Shown: positions 27,113 to 36,746, counted from the stretch's first letter. The stretch: 64,000 nt of DNA from Candidatus Paracaedibacteraceae bacterium (GCA_019459505.1 JAIBEV010000151.1:1-64000); one strand, 5' to 3'. Notes: generated by a model not told the origin, from the letters alone. Numbers and translations are program-made.

Positions 27113-28255
27113 ATGCCACCCTTATCTCAACCTCAGCAAACTCTTGAATATTGGCAAGATCCAAAAGCCAAACCTTATATTGTGATCGACAATGTCTCAA
27201 AATCTTTTGGTTCGATCCAAGCGGTTAAGGGTGTATCGTTGCAAATTTATAAAGGGGAATTATTTTCATTGCTGGGCGGTTCAGGCAGTGGTAAAACCAC
27301 CTTATTGCGGATGTTAGCAGGCTTTGAGAAACCGTCAGCGGGGCGGATTTATATTGATGACGCCGATGTAACAGATTGGCCTGCGTATGAGCGCCCGGTT
27401 AATATGATGTTTCAATCGTATGCCCTCTTCCCTCATATGACGGTTAGCCAAAATATTGCGTTTGGCCTTAAACAAGAACGTATTGCTAAGAAAATCATCC
27501 AAGATAAGGTGAAATGGGCCCTCGATTTGGTACAAATGGCAGGATTTGGTGATCGTAAACCCTCTCAATTATCCGGCGGACAGCGTCAGCGTGTTGCCTT
27601 AGCCCGTAGTCTGGTTAAAGAGCCCAAACTTTTACTTCTAGATGAGCCATTAGGAGCATTGGATAAGCGCTTGCGGGAGCAGACTCAATTTGAATTGGTT
27701 AATATTCAAGAACGGGTTGGTATTACCTTTGTTATGGTGACCCACGATCAGGAAGAAGCCATGACCATGTCGACCCGCCTTGGAATTATGGAAGAGGGAC
27801 GTATTCGTCAAATTGGAGCCCCCCATGATATCTATGAGTTTCCTAATTCGCGCTATGTTGCTGAATTTATCGGATCAATGAATATCTTTGAAGGAGTTGT
27901 CATTGAAGATGAAGATGACTTTGTTTTAATCGATTCCGAAGAGGCCGGCTGTCAACTCTATGTGACCGACTCTGCTGCGGTTCCGGTTGGAAGTCACACA
28001 GCAGTTGCCATTCGTCCAGAAAAAGTTATGATTTCCTCAACGCCCCCGGCTGGAAATAGAAATTCGGCTAAAGGCATTGTGCGAGAAATTGCATACTTAG
28101 GAGATATTTCTATTTATTATGTCCAATTAGAATCAGGCAAAATGGTACAAGCGGCTCGTCCTAACCTTTTGCGTTTTTCTGAGCGCGAAGTCACTTGGGA
28201 TGAAGATGTTTATTTATTCTGGCGTGCTGAAAATGGGGTTATCTTGACATCATGA
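27113..28255 (+). CDS. potG: Polyamine ABC transporter ATP-binding protein
   Basis: ATPase of the polyamine importer. 380 residues: an N-terminal ABC domain with Walker A GGSGSGKTT, Q-loop MMFQSYALFPHMTV, signature LSGGQRQRVALARSL, Walker B LLLLDEPLGALDKRLRE and H-loop VTHDQEEAM, then a C-terminal TOBE-type domain (VAIRPEKVMISS, VREIAYLGDISIYYVQLESG). GAGG ribosome binding site, seven bases after potF; the stop overlaps the potH ATG as ATGA. Confidence 0.96.
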   Translation: MPPLSQPQQTLEYWQDPKAKPYIVIDNVSKSFGSIQAVKGVSLQIYKGELFSLLGGSGSGKTTLLRMLAGFEKPSAGRIYIDDADVTDWPAYERPVNMMFQSYALFPHMTVSQNIAFGLKQERIAKKIIQDKVKWALDLVQMAGFGDRKPSQLSGGQRQRVALARSLVKEPKLLLLDEPLGALDKRLREQTQFELVNIQERVGITFVMVTHDQEEAMTMSTRLGIMEEGRIRQIGAPHDIYEFPNSRYVAEFIGSMNIFEGVVIEDEDDFVLIDSEEAGCQLYVTDSAAVPVGSHTAVAIRPEKVMISSTPPAGNRNSAKGIVREIAYLGDISIYYVQLESGKMVQAARPNLLRFSEREVTWDEDVYLFWRAENGVILTS

Positions 28256-29178
28256 TGGATCAAAATATGCCATTAAAGAGACAGTCTTCAAGGCGGCGTT
28301 CTGTTTTACGAGATCGTCAATTCGTTACGTCTGTTCCTTATTTATGGTTAATTTTGTTTTTTCTGATCCCCTTCTTGTTAGTCTTTAAGATTTCCCTAAG
28401 CGAATCTGTTCTTGCTGTTCCCCCTTATTTGCCTATTTTTGAGTGGGCTCACGATGGATTTTTGAATATTCATCTTAATATAGGGAACTATTTGCGCCTC
28501 TTTTTAGATCCATTTTATGCTTCAGGATTAATGACCTCGCTGATTATTGCATTTGCCGCTACTCTTGTGTGTTTAGTGGTGGGGTACACAATTGCCTATA
28601 GCATTATACGAGTCCCCCAGCATTGGCGTTTTATTTTTTTATTACTTATTATTTTGCCGTTTTGGACCTCGTTTCTGGTGCGCGTGTATGGCTGGATGGG
28701 GATATTATCCAAAGATGGGCTGCTTAACCAATTGTTGCTATTCTTGGGTTTTATCCAAGAACCAAAACAATTTTTATATAACAATTTTTCGGTCATTGTT
28801 GGCATTGTTTATTGTTATCTTCCCTTCATGATTTTGCCAATATACTCTGTTCTAGAGAAGATTGATGAAGTTTACCTTGAAGCGGCCTATGACCTGGGAT
28901 GTTCACCCTGGAAAGCCTTTTGGCGAGTTACCTTTCCCTTATCTTTGCCGGGGGTCCTCTCGGGTGTAGCTTTGGTGTTTATCCCGGCCTTAGGAGAATT
29001 TGTTATTCCTGAGCTTCTTGGAGCACCTGATAACCTTATGATCGGGCGTATTATTTGGATTGAATTCTTTAATAATCGCGACTGGCCCATTGCTTCAACG
29101 GTTGCTGTTGTAATGCTGTTAATGTTTATTGTCCCGATCATGATTTTGCAACGTCGACAACTTAGAAAACAAGGGTAA
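28252..29178 (+). CDS. potH: Polyamine ABC transporter permease PotH
   Basis: Inner-membrane permease, 308 residues with about six membrane helices (first at LWLILFFLIPFLLVFKISL) and the EAA coupling loop EAAYDLGCSPWKAFWRVTFP that contacts the ATPase. The pre-helix basic N-terminus (KRQSSRRRSVLRDRQF) is cytoplasmic. Coupled by ATGA to potG and followed three bases later by potI. Confidence 0.95.
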   Translation: MMDQNMPLKRQSSRRRSVLRDRQFVTSVPYLWLILFFLIPFLLVFKISLSESVLAVPPYLPIFEWAHDGFLNIHLNIGNYLRLFLDPFYASGLMTSLIIAFAATLVCLVVGYTIAYSIIRVPQHWRFIFLLLIILPFWTSFLVRVYGWMGILSKDGLLNQLLLFLGFIQEPKQFLYNNFSVIVGIVYCYLPFMILPIYSVLEKIDEVYLEAAYDLGCSPWKAFWRVTFPLSLPGVLSGVALVFIPALGEFVIPELLGAPDNLMIGRIIWIEFFNNRDWPIASTVAVVMLLMFIVPIMILQRRQLRKQG

Positions 29179-29181
29179 ATT

Positions 29182-29985
29182 ATGCGGCGGTTGTCTTCCT
29201 TCAATATCACGGGCTTAATTTTGGGGTATGCATTCCTTTATATTCCTATTCTAACAGTTGTTGTTCTTTCCTTTAATGAGTCTATGTTGGTAACTACTTG
29301 GACACGCTTTACCACAAAATGGTATACGTCACTTTTAGAAAACGAGGGATTAATAAATGCAGTTTTTGCAAGTCTCAAGATTGCTACCATGACGGCTACC
29401 TTAGCAGTAGTTTTAGGAACCTTTGCTGCGGTTGCTATGGTGCGTTTTGGAGCATTCAAGGGGCGAATGCTATTTAGTGGAATGATTTCAGCCCCCCTGA
29501 TTATGCCGGATATTATGACAGGGTTGGCGATGCTAATGATGTTTGTCGCCACCGAGCAGTTGATTGGTTGGCCCTCCCACCGGGGATTGATGACGATTAC
29601 CATTGCCCATATTACCTTGGCAACAGCTTATGTTTATCTAATTATTCAAGCGCGATTGGCCGATTTTGATCGATCAGTTGAGGAAGCAGCACAAGATTTG
29701 GGGGCTCGTCCCACAAAAGTTTTTCTGGTCATTACCTTGCCTATAATCGCCCCTAGTTTAATTTCGGGATGGCTTTTGGCCTTTGCCTTGTCTTTAGATG
29801 ACCTTGTTATTGCAAGTTTCCTGTCTGGCCCGGGGGCTACCACTTTGCCCATGCTTATATTTTCGAGCATTCGATTGGGTGTCAGTCCTGAAATTAATGC
29901 TTTGGCCAGTATTATTGTTTTTATCATTTCCCTGGGCGTTTTGATTGCAGGGTTAATAACATGGCGTCGCCAACGAGAAAAATAA
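29182..29985 (+). CDS. potI: Polyamine ABC transporter permease PotI
   Basis: Second inner-membrane permease, 267 residues and about six helices. The EAA loop is EEAAQDLGARPTKVFLVITL; the LSLDDLVIASFLSGPGATTL stretch is typical of PotI. With PotFGH it makes a complete type I importer. Operon end: about 100 bases to the next gene without a strong terminator. Confidence 0.95.
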   Translation: MRRLSSFNITGLILGYAFLYIPILTVVVLSFNESMLVTTWTRFTTKWYTSLLENEGLINAVFASLKIATMTATLAVVLGTFAAVAMVRFGAFKGRMLFSGMISAPLIMPDIMTGLAMLMMFVATEQLIGWPSHRGLMTITIAHITLATAYVYLIIQARLADFDRSVEEAAQDLGARPTKVFLVITLPIIAPSLISGWLLAFALSLDDLVIASFLSGPGATTLPMLIFSSIRLGVSPEINALASIIVFIISLGVLIAGLITWRRQREK

Positions 29986-30103
29986 AATTTATTTATTTTC
30001 CCAAATAAAAAATCCACTTCAATAATAGAGTTAACGATTGCAAGCTCTAACTTTTCCTTGAAAGGTTTTATCTTTTTTTAAGAGCTGAAAAATGGAGGAT
30101 CGT

Positions 30104-30613
30104 ATGCGGATAATGGATGTGCCAGAGTTTAAAGATAAAACCCACGTTCTAACCGTATTGCCGGATACACCGCTTGATCAAGTGATTGCTGAAATGGTTA
30201 GTTATAATGTCGGATCAGCCGTTGTTGTAAAGGAAGGCAAACTGGTTGGTATTTTTACAGAACGCGACCTTTTGGTGAAGGTGAGTGGTAAAAAAAGGCC
30301 GACTGAATCATTGAAAGTTAGTGATGTAATGACATCCAATCCTCATTCTGCACAACTGGAAGATGATGTGAACATCTCTTTAAGACGGATGAGTCAAGGT
30401 CGATTTCGCCATCTTCCTATTGTCGATGAAAATAAGCAGGTGGTTGGGATTTTATCCCAAGGTGACTTTGTCGCTTATACTTGGAGCGATTTAATGGCGC
30501 GGGTAGGGCGCCATACAAAATTTTCTTTTCTCACAAATTCCCAATTATGGTTGTTAATTCTAGGACCTTTAGTCTATTTAATACTAATTAAATTTTTATT
30601 CTTTACAGGTTAA
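30104..30613 (+). CDS. CBS-domain pair protein with C-terminal membrane helix
   Basis: 169 residues. Two CBS domains (about 8-65: LPDTPLDQVIAEMVSYNVGS, IFTERDLLVKVSG; about 72-128: SDVMTSNPHSAQLEDDV, LPIVDENKQVVGILSQGDFV) form one Bateman module that usually binds adenine nucleotides. The last 20 residues (LWLLILGPLVYLILIKFLFF) are a membrane anchor, an unusual addition to a stand-alone CBS pair. The GGAGG ribosome binding site lies inside codons 1-3 of an upstream ATG at 30092, which favours the start at 30104. Confidence 0.85.
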   Translation: MRIMDVPEFKDKTHVLTVLPDTPLDQVIAEMVSYNVGSAVVVKEGKLVGIFTERDLLVKVSGKKRPTESLKVSDVMTSNPHSAQLEDDVNISLRRMSQGRFRHLPIVDENKQVVGILSQGDFVAYTWSDLMARVGRHTKFSFLTNSQLWLLILGPLVYLILIKFLFFTG

Positions 30614-30625
30614 AAAGAAAGGCCT

Positions 30626-30661
30626 TCTCAGAGGAGTTTTTCTTAGAGCTGAGAGTTTTTT
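30626..30661 (+). terminator. Possible terminator after CBS gene
   Basis: TCTCAG (30626-30631) pairs with CTGAGA (30649-30654), followed by a six-T run. The stem is short and the loop is long, so the call is tentative. Confidence 0.35.
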
Positions 30662-30734
30662 AGAGGATTGGTTTTTAATTTCCTTAGCGGTATAAATAAT
30701 CTATCCTTTTTAATTATTTTTGAAGAACTAAAAG

Positions 30735-31046
30735 ATGCAATCATTAAAAGGTCATCATCGAGTTACGCTGGACCATTTAGAACCTGCACGGCCTGATCAA
30801 CCGGTTCATCCAGACCCTTTAATCTTTGAAACTGTGAATCATGATGATCTTTTTAATGTGGTCGAAAAAGTTCGCACGACTATTGCGCTGGATAAAGATG
30901 AAGCAGCTTCTTTGGCGGTGGGTTTAAAGCTCTTGAGTGAGGTTGTCTTACGGCATCGTACAGATCCATTTTATGTCGATCTATTTAATACGTTAAGTAC
31001 CTTTATTGACCAGATTAAAACAGCACAACAGAATAAGGATGTTTAA
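30735..31046 (+). CDS. DUF3861 family protein
   Basis: 103 residues with the DUF3861 pattern: HHRVTLDHLEPARP near the start, PLIFETVNHDDLFNVVEKVR, then DEAASLAVGLKLLSEVVLRH and a C-terminal helix (LFNTLSTFIDQIKTAQQ). The family is small, cytoplasmic and uncharacterised. It is monocistronic and converges on the aminoglycoside-kinase-like gene. Confidence 0.8.
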   Translation: MQSLKGHHRVTLDHLEPARPDQPVHPDPLIFETVNHDDLFNVVEKVRTTIALDKDEAASLAVGLKLLSEVVLRHRTDPFYVDLFNTLSTFIDQIKTAQQNKDV

Positions 31047-31100
31047 TTACTGCTGAAATTTGGGATGACTGGGTAGAATGGCATAAAAGGCGATTTAAGA

Positions 31101-32039
31101 CTAAGAAGAAACCCTAATAAGTTGGGCACAAAAATTTGCAAACTGTTGGTAAGGAGCGGGATTTCCTTTATCCTGCAAAGACCATATCCAACAGAGAATA
31201 GATTGAACATAGCACCATTCTTGGATCCGCTGAGGTGGGATCTCCAACAGTTGTGAAAAAAGGAGAATGCGCTCTTTAATAAATTTCTCGAAATTAGGGT
31301 GAGCATAAAGTTGAGGGATGGGATTGCGAATAAAGGCAGCAATTTCATAGGCGGGCTCTCCGGCAACTCCTTTAGGATCGATTGCTAGCCATTTTCCCTG
31401 ATAATTAAGAATATTATCATGATGTAAATCACCATGGAGCAACATAGTCTGCTGTATGCTGGAGAGTAGTTTATCCGTTAAGCGCGAAGCTCTCTGTTGA
31501 TGAGCTTGCAGAAATTGATTATCACCATCTGCGTTGTATGTATAAAGAAGACGAAGCCAATCAGAGATATGAGGAAAGTTTTTATCTCCTACTTTAGCTT
31601 GATAAAGTTTTTGCATAGTCGTACACGCAATTTCAATAGCGTCGCGATCATTTTGAGGGAAAAAGGATTTAAGGGATGTCCCTGGAATAGCTTGCTCTAA
31701 AATCAGCAAACCGTCTTCTGCTGTTAATAAAGAAATAGCCCCGTTACCAGCAAATGCTTTAAGAGCTGCTGCCTCTTGGTGCAACGCCTTTTTATCCAAT
31801 CCTATTTTTAACACAATGGGCGTCTTATCCTGCCACCCTTTTAAAACTAAATTATAACTTAAATTGTTAACGACTGTTAAGTTCTGTAAATGATGACGGT
31901 GAGAAAGATGATCGATGATGCTTGGTAAATTTTCCAGCCACACTTGCCCTTTTTCACCATATAAATTAATTATTGTCTTTTGAAATAAGAGAGGGATGGG
32001 AAGATAGTGATCATCCCTCAATTTTTCTAACCCCTTCAA
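31101..32039 (-). CDS. APH(6)-type aminoglycoside/hydroxyurea phosphotransferase-like kinase
   Basis: About 312 residues of the streptomycin 6-kinase / hydroxyurea kinase family, a protein-kinase-like fold. The catalytic loop is HGDLHHDNIL and the metal-binding DPKG with GEPAYEIAAFIRNP is highly typical. The N-lobe has VLKIGLDKKALHQEAAALKA and GLLILEQAIPG. The open frame begins at a TTG at 32039, inside the last 29 bases of dnaE; a second TTG at 32021 has AAGGGG nine bases upstream and may be the real start. Family members confer streptomycin resistance in some bacteria, but chromosomal homologues often have other substrates, so resistance is not implied. Confidence 0.82.
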   Translation of the reverse strand: MKGLEKLRDDHYLPIPLLFQKTIINLYGEKGQVWLENLPSIIDHLSHRHHLQNLTVVNNLSYNLVLKGWQDKTPIVLKIGLDKKALHQEAAALKAFAGNGAISLLTAEDGLLILEQAIPGTSLKSFFPQNDRDAIEIACTTMQKLYQAKVGDKNFPHISDWLRLLYTYNADGDNQFLQAHQQRASRLTDKLLSSIQQTMLLHGDLHHDNILNYQGKWLAIDPKGVAGEPAYEIAAFIRNPIPQLYAHPNFEKFIKERILLFSQLLEIPPQRIQEWCYVQSILCWIWSLQDKGNPAPYQQFANFCAQLIRVSS

Positions 32040-35000
32040 GGCCTAGGAGCTTGGAGCGATGATCGGCACCAATTGAAACCCCAGGAAAGCCTGTTAATCT
32101 GATGGATAAGTTGGAATCCACCACAAATTTGACCAGAAGGCGAGTGGGGCCTTGGGGAATTTTTTTAAGTATTGCTGCTAAAAGGGGGATCCTAATACGG
32201 TTGTCAATATGTATGGTGATGGCTTGAGAGGTGCCCTGAGTCATTTTTTCTAGGGGCTCAATGGATTGACATGTTATCCGGAAATCATCGCCGTCAAAGC
32301 GAATAATGCCGGAGACATGAATAGCCGTTCCAGCATTAAGAAAATCACGGGTACGGGAGAAAACTTCCGAAAATACGGCAACTTCGTAGACACCATGGGC
32401 ATCAGACAGTTGCAAAAAGGCAAATTTCTGACCTGTTTTAGAGGTCCGCTCTTGCTTAACGGTAATGACGCCAGCGACTTTGATGGTTGCCCCTTCGCTT
32501 TGATTGAGAAGCTCTGTACTCCGCACGATCCCAAGGCGAGCCAAGCTATCGCCATAAACGTCAAGCGGATGGGCTGACATAAAAAAGCCTAATGCCTCAA
32601 ATTCCTTTTGTAATTTTTCTAAAGGATCGAAGTCCAAGCAGGATCTAATATTAACAGGGATGATGGTATTGCTTGCGCTGCCAAAAAGAGAAGCTTGTTG
32701 GCTGTTTTTTTCTTGTTGACATAATTGTGCGGTTTTTAAAATTTCATCGGCATTAACATAAAGTTCACCGCGATTAGAATAGAGGCTATCAAAGGCGCCT
32801 GCGGCAATCAAATTTTCAATCTGGCGTTTATTGATACCTTTTGGATCAATGCGATTGGCAAAATCATGAATATCCTTAAAGTCACCACGCGTTGTTCGCT
32901 CAGCAAATAAAGATTCCATCCCGTGTTCTCCGACGTTTTTGACGGCTGCCAAAGCATAACGCACGCCATCATTTTCAACCGCAAAGGTGACAAAGGATTT
33001 ATTGATGTCAGGCACAAATAAAGGATGTCCGGCCCGTAGCATGTCCTGCCGAAAAATATTGAGTTTATCGGTGTTTTGCATTTCATAGGTCATGGACGCT
33101 GCAAAAAATTCGAGCGGATAGTTAGCTTTAAGATAGCCTGTTTGATAAGTCAGTAACGCATAAGGGGCAGAGTGGGATTTGTTAAATCCATATCCCGCAA
33201 ATTTTGCCATTTGGTCAAATATTTGGCGAGCAGTATCTTCCTCAATACCCCGGTCGACAGCTCCTCGGGTAAATAAGTCTCGCTGGGCATCCATTTCTTT
33301 CTTAATTTTTTTACCCATGGCTCGACGCAGCAAATCTGCGGCTCCTAGGGTATAACCGCCCAATTCTTGAGCAATTTGCATCACTTGCTCTTGGTAAACC
33401 ATGACTCCATAGGTTTTCTCAAGGATGGGCTGTAAGTCGGGGTGTAAATAAGTGATTTCTTCTTCCCCATTTTTACAGGCAATGTAACGAGGGATATCGT
33501 CCATTGGGCCCGGACGATACAAGGCAACCAATGCCACCAGATCTTCTAATTGATCCGGTTTCATTTTCTTTAACACATCTCGCATTCCAGCGCTTTCCAC
33601 TTGGAACACCCCGACGGTTTCAATACGGCTTAAAAGATCAAATGTGGCTCGATCGTCGAGGGGAATATGGGAGATATTGATGTCAATTCCTTTTTGGCGA
33701 ATCATTTCGCAGGATTTTTGGATCACCGTCAGCGTCTTCAGGCCTAAGAAGTCAAACTTAACCAATCCTGCCATTTCAACAAATTTCATATTAAACTGGG
33801 TGGCTGGAAGGTCAGAGCGATCATCCTTGTAAAGGGCAACCAATTCAGACAAGGGACGATCGCCAATGACCACACCAGCTGCGTGTGTGGAGGCATGCCG
33901 ATATAATCCTTCCAGTTTCATGCCAATATCAATCAGCTTTTCAACCGTCGTATCGGTTCGGCGAGCTTCTTCTAAGGCAGGCTCCAGTTCTAAAGCTTGT
34001 TGCAGGGTTGTCGGATTGGCTGGGTTATTGGGAACAAGTTTTGAAATACGATCCACCTGTGAATAGGGCATTTGCAACACACGTCCCACATCTCGCAGAA
34101 CAATGCGGGCTTGTAGTTTACCAAAGGTGATGATTTGGGCAACCTTATCATCACCGTATTTACGCCTCACATAAGTAATGACCTCATCGCGGCGATCTTG
34201 GCAAAAGTCCACATCAAAGTCAGGCATGGAAACGCGTTCTGGGTTCAAGAACCGTTCAAAGATTAGAGTAAAGCGGATGGGATCAATATCTGTAATTGTT
34301 AAAGCCCAGGCCACCAACGAACCCGCCCCGGACCCTCGACCAGGTCCGACAGGAATTCCTTGACTTTTGGCCCATTTAATAAAATCAGCAACAATCAAGA
34401 AATAACCGGGAAATCCCATTTTCTCAATGACACCAATTTCATAATTAAGACGCTCAAGATACTTAGTACGGATTTCTTGTTTTTGGACCTCTGTTTGATC
34501 GGCTGTGTAAACTTGATTGATTAAGCGTTGATCCAGGCCTTCGGTGGCTTGTCGACGGAGTTCTTCAGCCTCTGTCAATCCCGAGGGAGATTCAAATGGT
34601 GGTAGAATGGGTTTGCGAGGCAAGGGGCGATAATGGCAGCGCTGGGCAATCAACACTGTATTTTCGATGGCTTCCGGTAAGTCCGCAAACAGCTCAATCA
34701 TTTCTTCTTGAGTTTTAAAGTAATGATGAGGAGTGAGACGGCGTCGATCATCAGTGGCAATGACAACCCCTTCATCAATACACAACAGCGCATCATGAGC
34801 TTCATACATATCAGCCGTAGTGAAAAATACATCATTGGTGGCGACCAACGGAATATTATGTTTGTAGGCTAAATCAAGTAAATCTGTTTCTATTTGCTCT
34901 TCTTCCACCATACCATGGCGCATAATTTCCACATACAGCCGATCGCCAAAGAGATCCTTCAAGAAAAGCAAAGCAGTTTCCGCTTCTTCTCGGCGACCTG

Positions 35001-35448
35001 CAATTAAATGGCGAGCCACTTCGCCTTTAGGGCCGGCCGTTAAGGCAATCAATCCTTCCGTATACTGAGCCAGATGAGCTTTGCTAACTTGAGGGGAAAT
35101 ACCCGGGGAATTTAAGATATAGGCGTCACTAATCAAACGCATCAAGTTAAGATAGCCTTGATCATTCTGCACCAATAATACAAGGCTATCTGGTTCAGGG
35201 ATTAATCCTACTTGGTCGGCTGGTAAATCTTGACTGATGTTAAGAATAGCCCCTGTAATCGGTTGAATACCGGCCTCAGCTGCTGCGACACTAAATTCCA
35301 AAGCCCCAAAAAGATTACAGCTGTCTGTTACGGCGACAGCAGGCATGGACATTTTTTGACAAAATTTTGCCAATTCCTTGATCTTTACGGCTCCTTCTGC
35401 CAGGGAATAGGCGCTATGGACACGGAGATGAATAAAAGACGGAATCAT
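32011..35448 (-). CDS. dnaE: DNA polymerase III alpha subunit
   Basis: Replicative polymerase, 1145 residues. The N-terminal PHP domain (IHLRVHSAYSLAEGAVKI, AVTDSCNLFGALEF) is followed by the polymerase core with GPGRGSGAGSLVAWAL and the catalytic aspartates in MPDFDVDFCQDRRDEVI, FDFLGLKTLTVIQKSCEMI, then VALYRPGPMDDIPRYI. Next come the fingers and beta-binding regions, a helix-hairpin-helix stretch (GINKRQIENLIAAGAFDSL) and the OB fold (VAGVITVKQERTSKTGQKFA). The length matches type DnaE1. The start ATG is at 35446-35448. Its end overlaps the kinase-like gene, so the two are probably co-transcribed. Confidence 0.97.
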   Translation of the reverse strand: MIPSFIHLRVHSAYSLAEGAVKIKELAKFCQKMSMPAVAVTDSCNLFGALEFSVAAAEAGIQPITGAILNISQDLPADQVGLIPEPDSLVLLVQNDQGYLNLMRLISDAYILNSPGISPQVSKAHLAQYTEGLIALTAGPKGEVARHLIAGRREEAETALLFLKDLFGDRLYVEIMRHGMVEEEQIETDLLDLAYKHNIPLVATNDVFFTTADMYEAHDALLCIDEGVVIATDDRRRLTPHHYFKTQEEMIELFADLPEAIENTVLIAQRCHYRPLPRKPILPPFESPSGLTEAEELRRQATEGLDQRLINQVYTADQTEVQKQEIRTKYLERLNYEIGVIEKMGFPGYFLIVADFIKWAKSQGIPVGPGRGSGAGSLVAWALTITDIDPIRFTLIFERFLNPERVSMPDFDVDFCQDRRDEVITYVRRKYGDDKVAQIITFGKLQARIVLRDVGRVLQMPYSQVDRISKLVPNNPANPTTLQQALELEPALEEARRTDTTVEKLIDIGMKLEGLYRHASTHAAGVVIGDRPLSELVALYKDDRSDLPATQFNMKFVEMAGLVKFDFLGLKTLTVIQKSCEMIRQKGIDINISHIPLDDRATFDLLSRIETVGVFQVESAGMRDVLKKMKPDQLEDLVALVALYRPGPMDDIPRYIACKNGEEEITYLHPDLQPILEKTYGVMVYQEQVMQIAQELGGYTLGAADLLRRAMGKKIKKEMDAQRDLFTRGAVDRGIEEDTARQIFDQMAKFAGYGFNKSHSAPYALLTYQTGYLKANYPLEFFAASMTYEMQNTDKLNIFRQDMLRAGHPLFVPDINKSFVTFAVENDGVRYALAAVKNVGEHGMESLFAERTTRGDFKDIHDFANRIDPKGINKRQIENLIAAGAFDSLYSNRGELYVNADEILKTAQLCQQEKNSQQASLFGSASNTIIPVNIRSCLDFDPLEKLQKEFEALGFFMSAHPLDVYGDSLARLGIVRSTELLNQSEGATIKVAGVITVKQERTSKTGQKFAFLQLSDAHGVYEVAVFSEVFSRTRDFLNAGTAIHVSGIIRFDGDDFRITCQSIEPLEKMTQGTSQAITIHIDNRIRIPLLAAILKKIPQGPTRLLVKFVVDSNLSIRLTGFPGVSIGADHRSKLLGLEGVRKIEG

Positions 35449-35631
35449 GGGCTAAATCTTATTTGTTTTCTTAGCAGCTAGTATGTCATGAATTTGAAAT
35501 TATTAAAACTATTATACCCTCACTTGCTTATTATTTACCCGACAAGCTCTGCTGTTAAGAATATTTTATGGATGTCCGTCTTATAATTGTCATATGAAAC
35601 AATAAATATTGTGCAATGGTGGATTTTCCTG

Positions 35632-36270
35632 ATGATAAGAGCAATAATTCCCTTTCTAATAGTATCCTTCGTCCATGGCCAGGATGAATTACCAATTTCT
35701 CAGTTTTCCCCCTTTGCGGGTATAAAGGAAGAATCAGCTGTACCGTTTTGGGACCTTTTGCCCTATGAAATGAAAGAATTAGTTGTCTTTTATATAAAGT
35801 TGCCCGACTTGTCCATAGTGGAATTAGTCAGTAAGGAGTGCCAACACTTAGTTATCAAAGAGAGGGAGAAAAGGTACACACAACCCATTCGCCTTAGTTT
35901 TTTTGATCCACAGAAAGCCCCAATCAGCGATCTTCTGGCTCTTGAGATTAAGCTTAAAAATGAAAAGGGGGAATTGTGGAAATCGTATGTTTTTCCTTAT
36001 GCTCAAAATACCCGCCTTGTGCCGCTTGGTTGTTCGGAAGACTTTAGTATAAAACTGCCCTACGAGGTTCTGCCTCTTAGAGTAACAGTCGATTTTATAG
36101 CAGGATATCTTGATAAAGATGAGGAGATTTTTGCTTCATGGCGTGAGCCCATTAATATCGGAAAGCTCAGGAGTCAGGAGATTTTTTATAAGGATGCAGA
36201 GGGAAATAAAAAAACTGCCGAAGCAATCCGCTTTACGCCACAAAATATTTTATTTAAACGGTTAAAATAA
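35632..36270 (+). CDS. Exported protein with an F-box-like motif
   Basis: About 212 residues from the ATG at 35632; in-frame GTG and TTG codons upstream (35614, 35587) could lengthen the signal peptide. The N-terminus is hydrophobic (MIRAIIPFLIVSFVHG, probable cleavage before QDELP). Residues 40-80 match the F-box pattern: WDLLPYEMKELVVFYIKLPD then LSIVELVSKECQHL, with LPxE, LPDLS and LVSK at the expected spacing. The rest is beta-rich and not recognised (LEIKLKNEKGELWKSYVFPY). F-box proteins recruit SKP1-cullin ubiquitin ligases in eukaryotes; bacterial ones are host-directed effectors. A secreted F-box protein here is an inference from motif and signal. Confidence 0.65.
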   Translation: MIRAIIPFLIVSFVHGQDELPISQFSPFAGIKEESAVPFWDLLPYEMKELVVFYIKLPDLSIVELVSKECQHLVIKEREKRYTQPIRLSFFDPQKAPISDLLALEIKLKNEKGELWKSYVFPYAQNTRLVPLGCSEDFSIKLPYEVLPLRVTVDFIAGYLDKDEEIFASWREPINIGKLRSQEIFYKDAEGNKKTAEAIRFTPQNILFKRLK

Positions 36271-36271
36271 A

Positions 36272-36293
36272 AAGCGAGAAAAAACTCTCGCTT
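36272..36293. terminator. Bidirectional terminator hairpin
   Basis: AAGCGAGA (36272-36279) pairs with TCTCGCTT (36286-36293) across a six-base loop, between the convergent genes at 36270 and 36321. Confidence 0.7.
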
Positions 36294-36320
36294 ATAAGAT
36301 GTTATTCAAAAACTTATTTT

Positions 36321-36746
36321 TTAGACTTCCTCAACGTCTAAGTCTTTTTCACTAATCTTGCCCTCTTTAACTTGCTTAACCAGTAGTTGTACAAGATGAA
36401 AAGGAGGAAGTTCGCGGCCAATACCGTCCTGGTCCCAGTTTAAACCCACGCTGCAATATCCTTCTTCAATTTCAGGAAGGAATTCTTCAATTAAATAGGA
36501 AACGGGCATTTCTTCCAAACTAGCATAATCTTCAGCCCAGGTCTTTGCGTTTTTGATATAGCTCTCTGTCCACAATGGAATGGTATCCATCGGTTCATCA
36601 TCTTCACGTGTAAATTCAAGAGATTCAGTTTGAACACACATTTTATCTTGGACAAGGACATATACCTTTTCGCTGGCAACAGCTTCTTCAATAAATTTTA
36701 GAGCACGACCATTAAATTCTTTTTCGAGATCTAGTTCTGAGTCCAT
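36321..36746 (-). CDS. DUF2750-like hypothetical protein
   Basis: 141 acidic residues, cytoplasmic. The layout resembles DUF2750: FIEEAVASEKVYVLVQDKM, then TIPLWTESYIKNAKTWAED, VSYLIEEFLPEIEEGY and SVGLNWDQDGIGRELPPFHL. Family members are small, of unknown role. The start ATG is at 36744-36746. Single gene between a hairpin and a 140-base gap to ispA. Confidence 0.6.
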   Translation of the reverse strand: MDSELDLEKEFNGRALKFIEEAVASEKVYVLVQDKMCVQTESLEFTREDDEPMDTIPLWTESYIKNAKTWAEDYASLEEMPVSYLIEEFLPEIEEGYCSVGLNWDQDGIGRELPPFHLVQLLVKQVKEGKISEKDLDVEEV

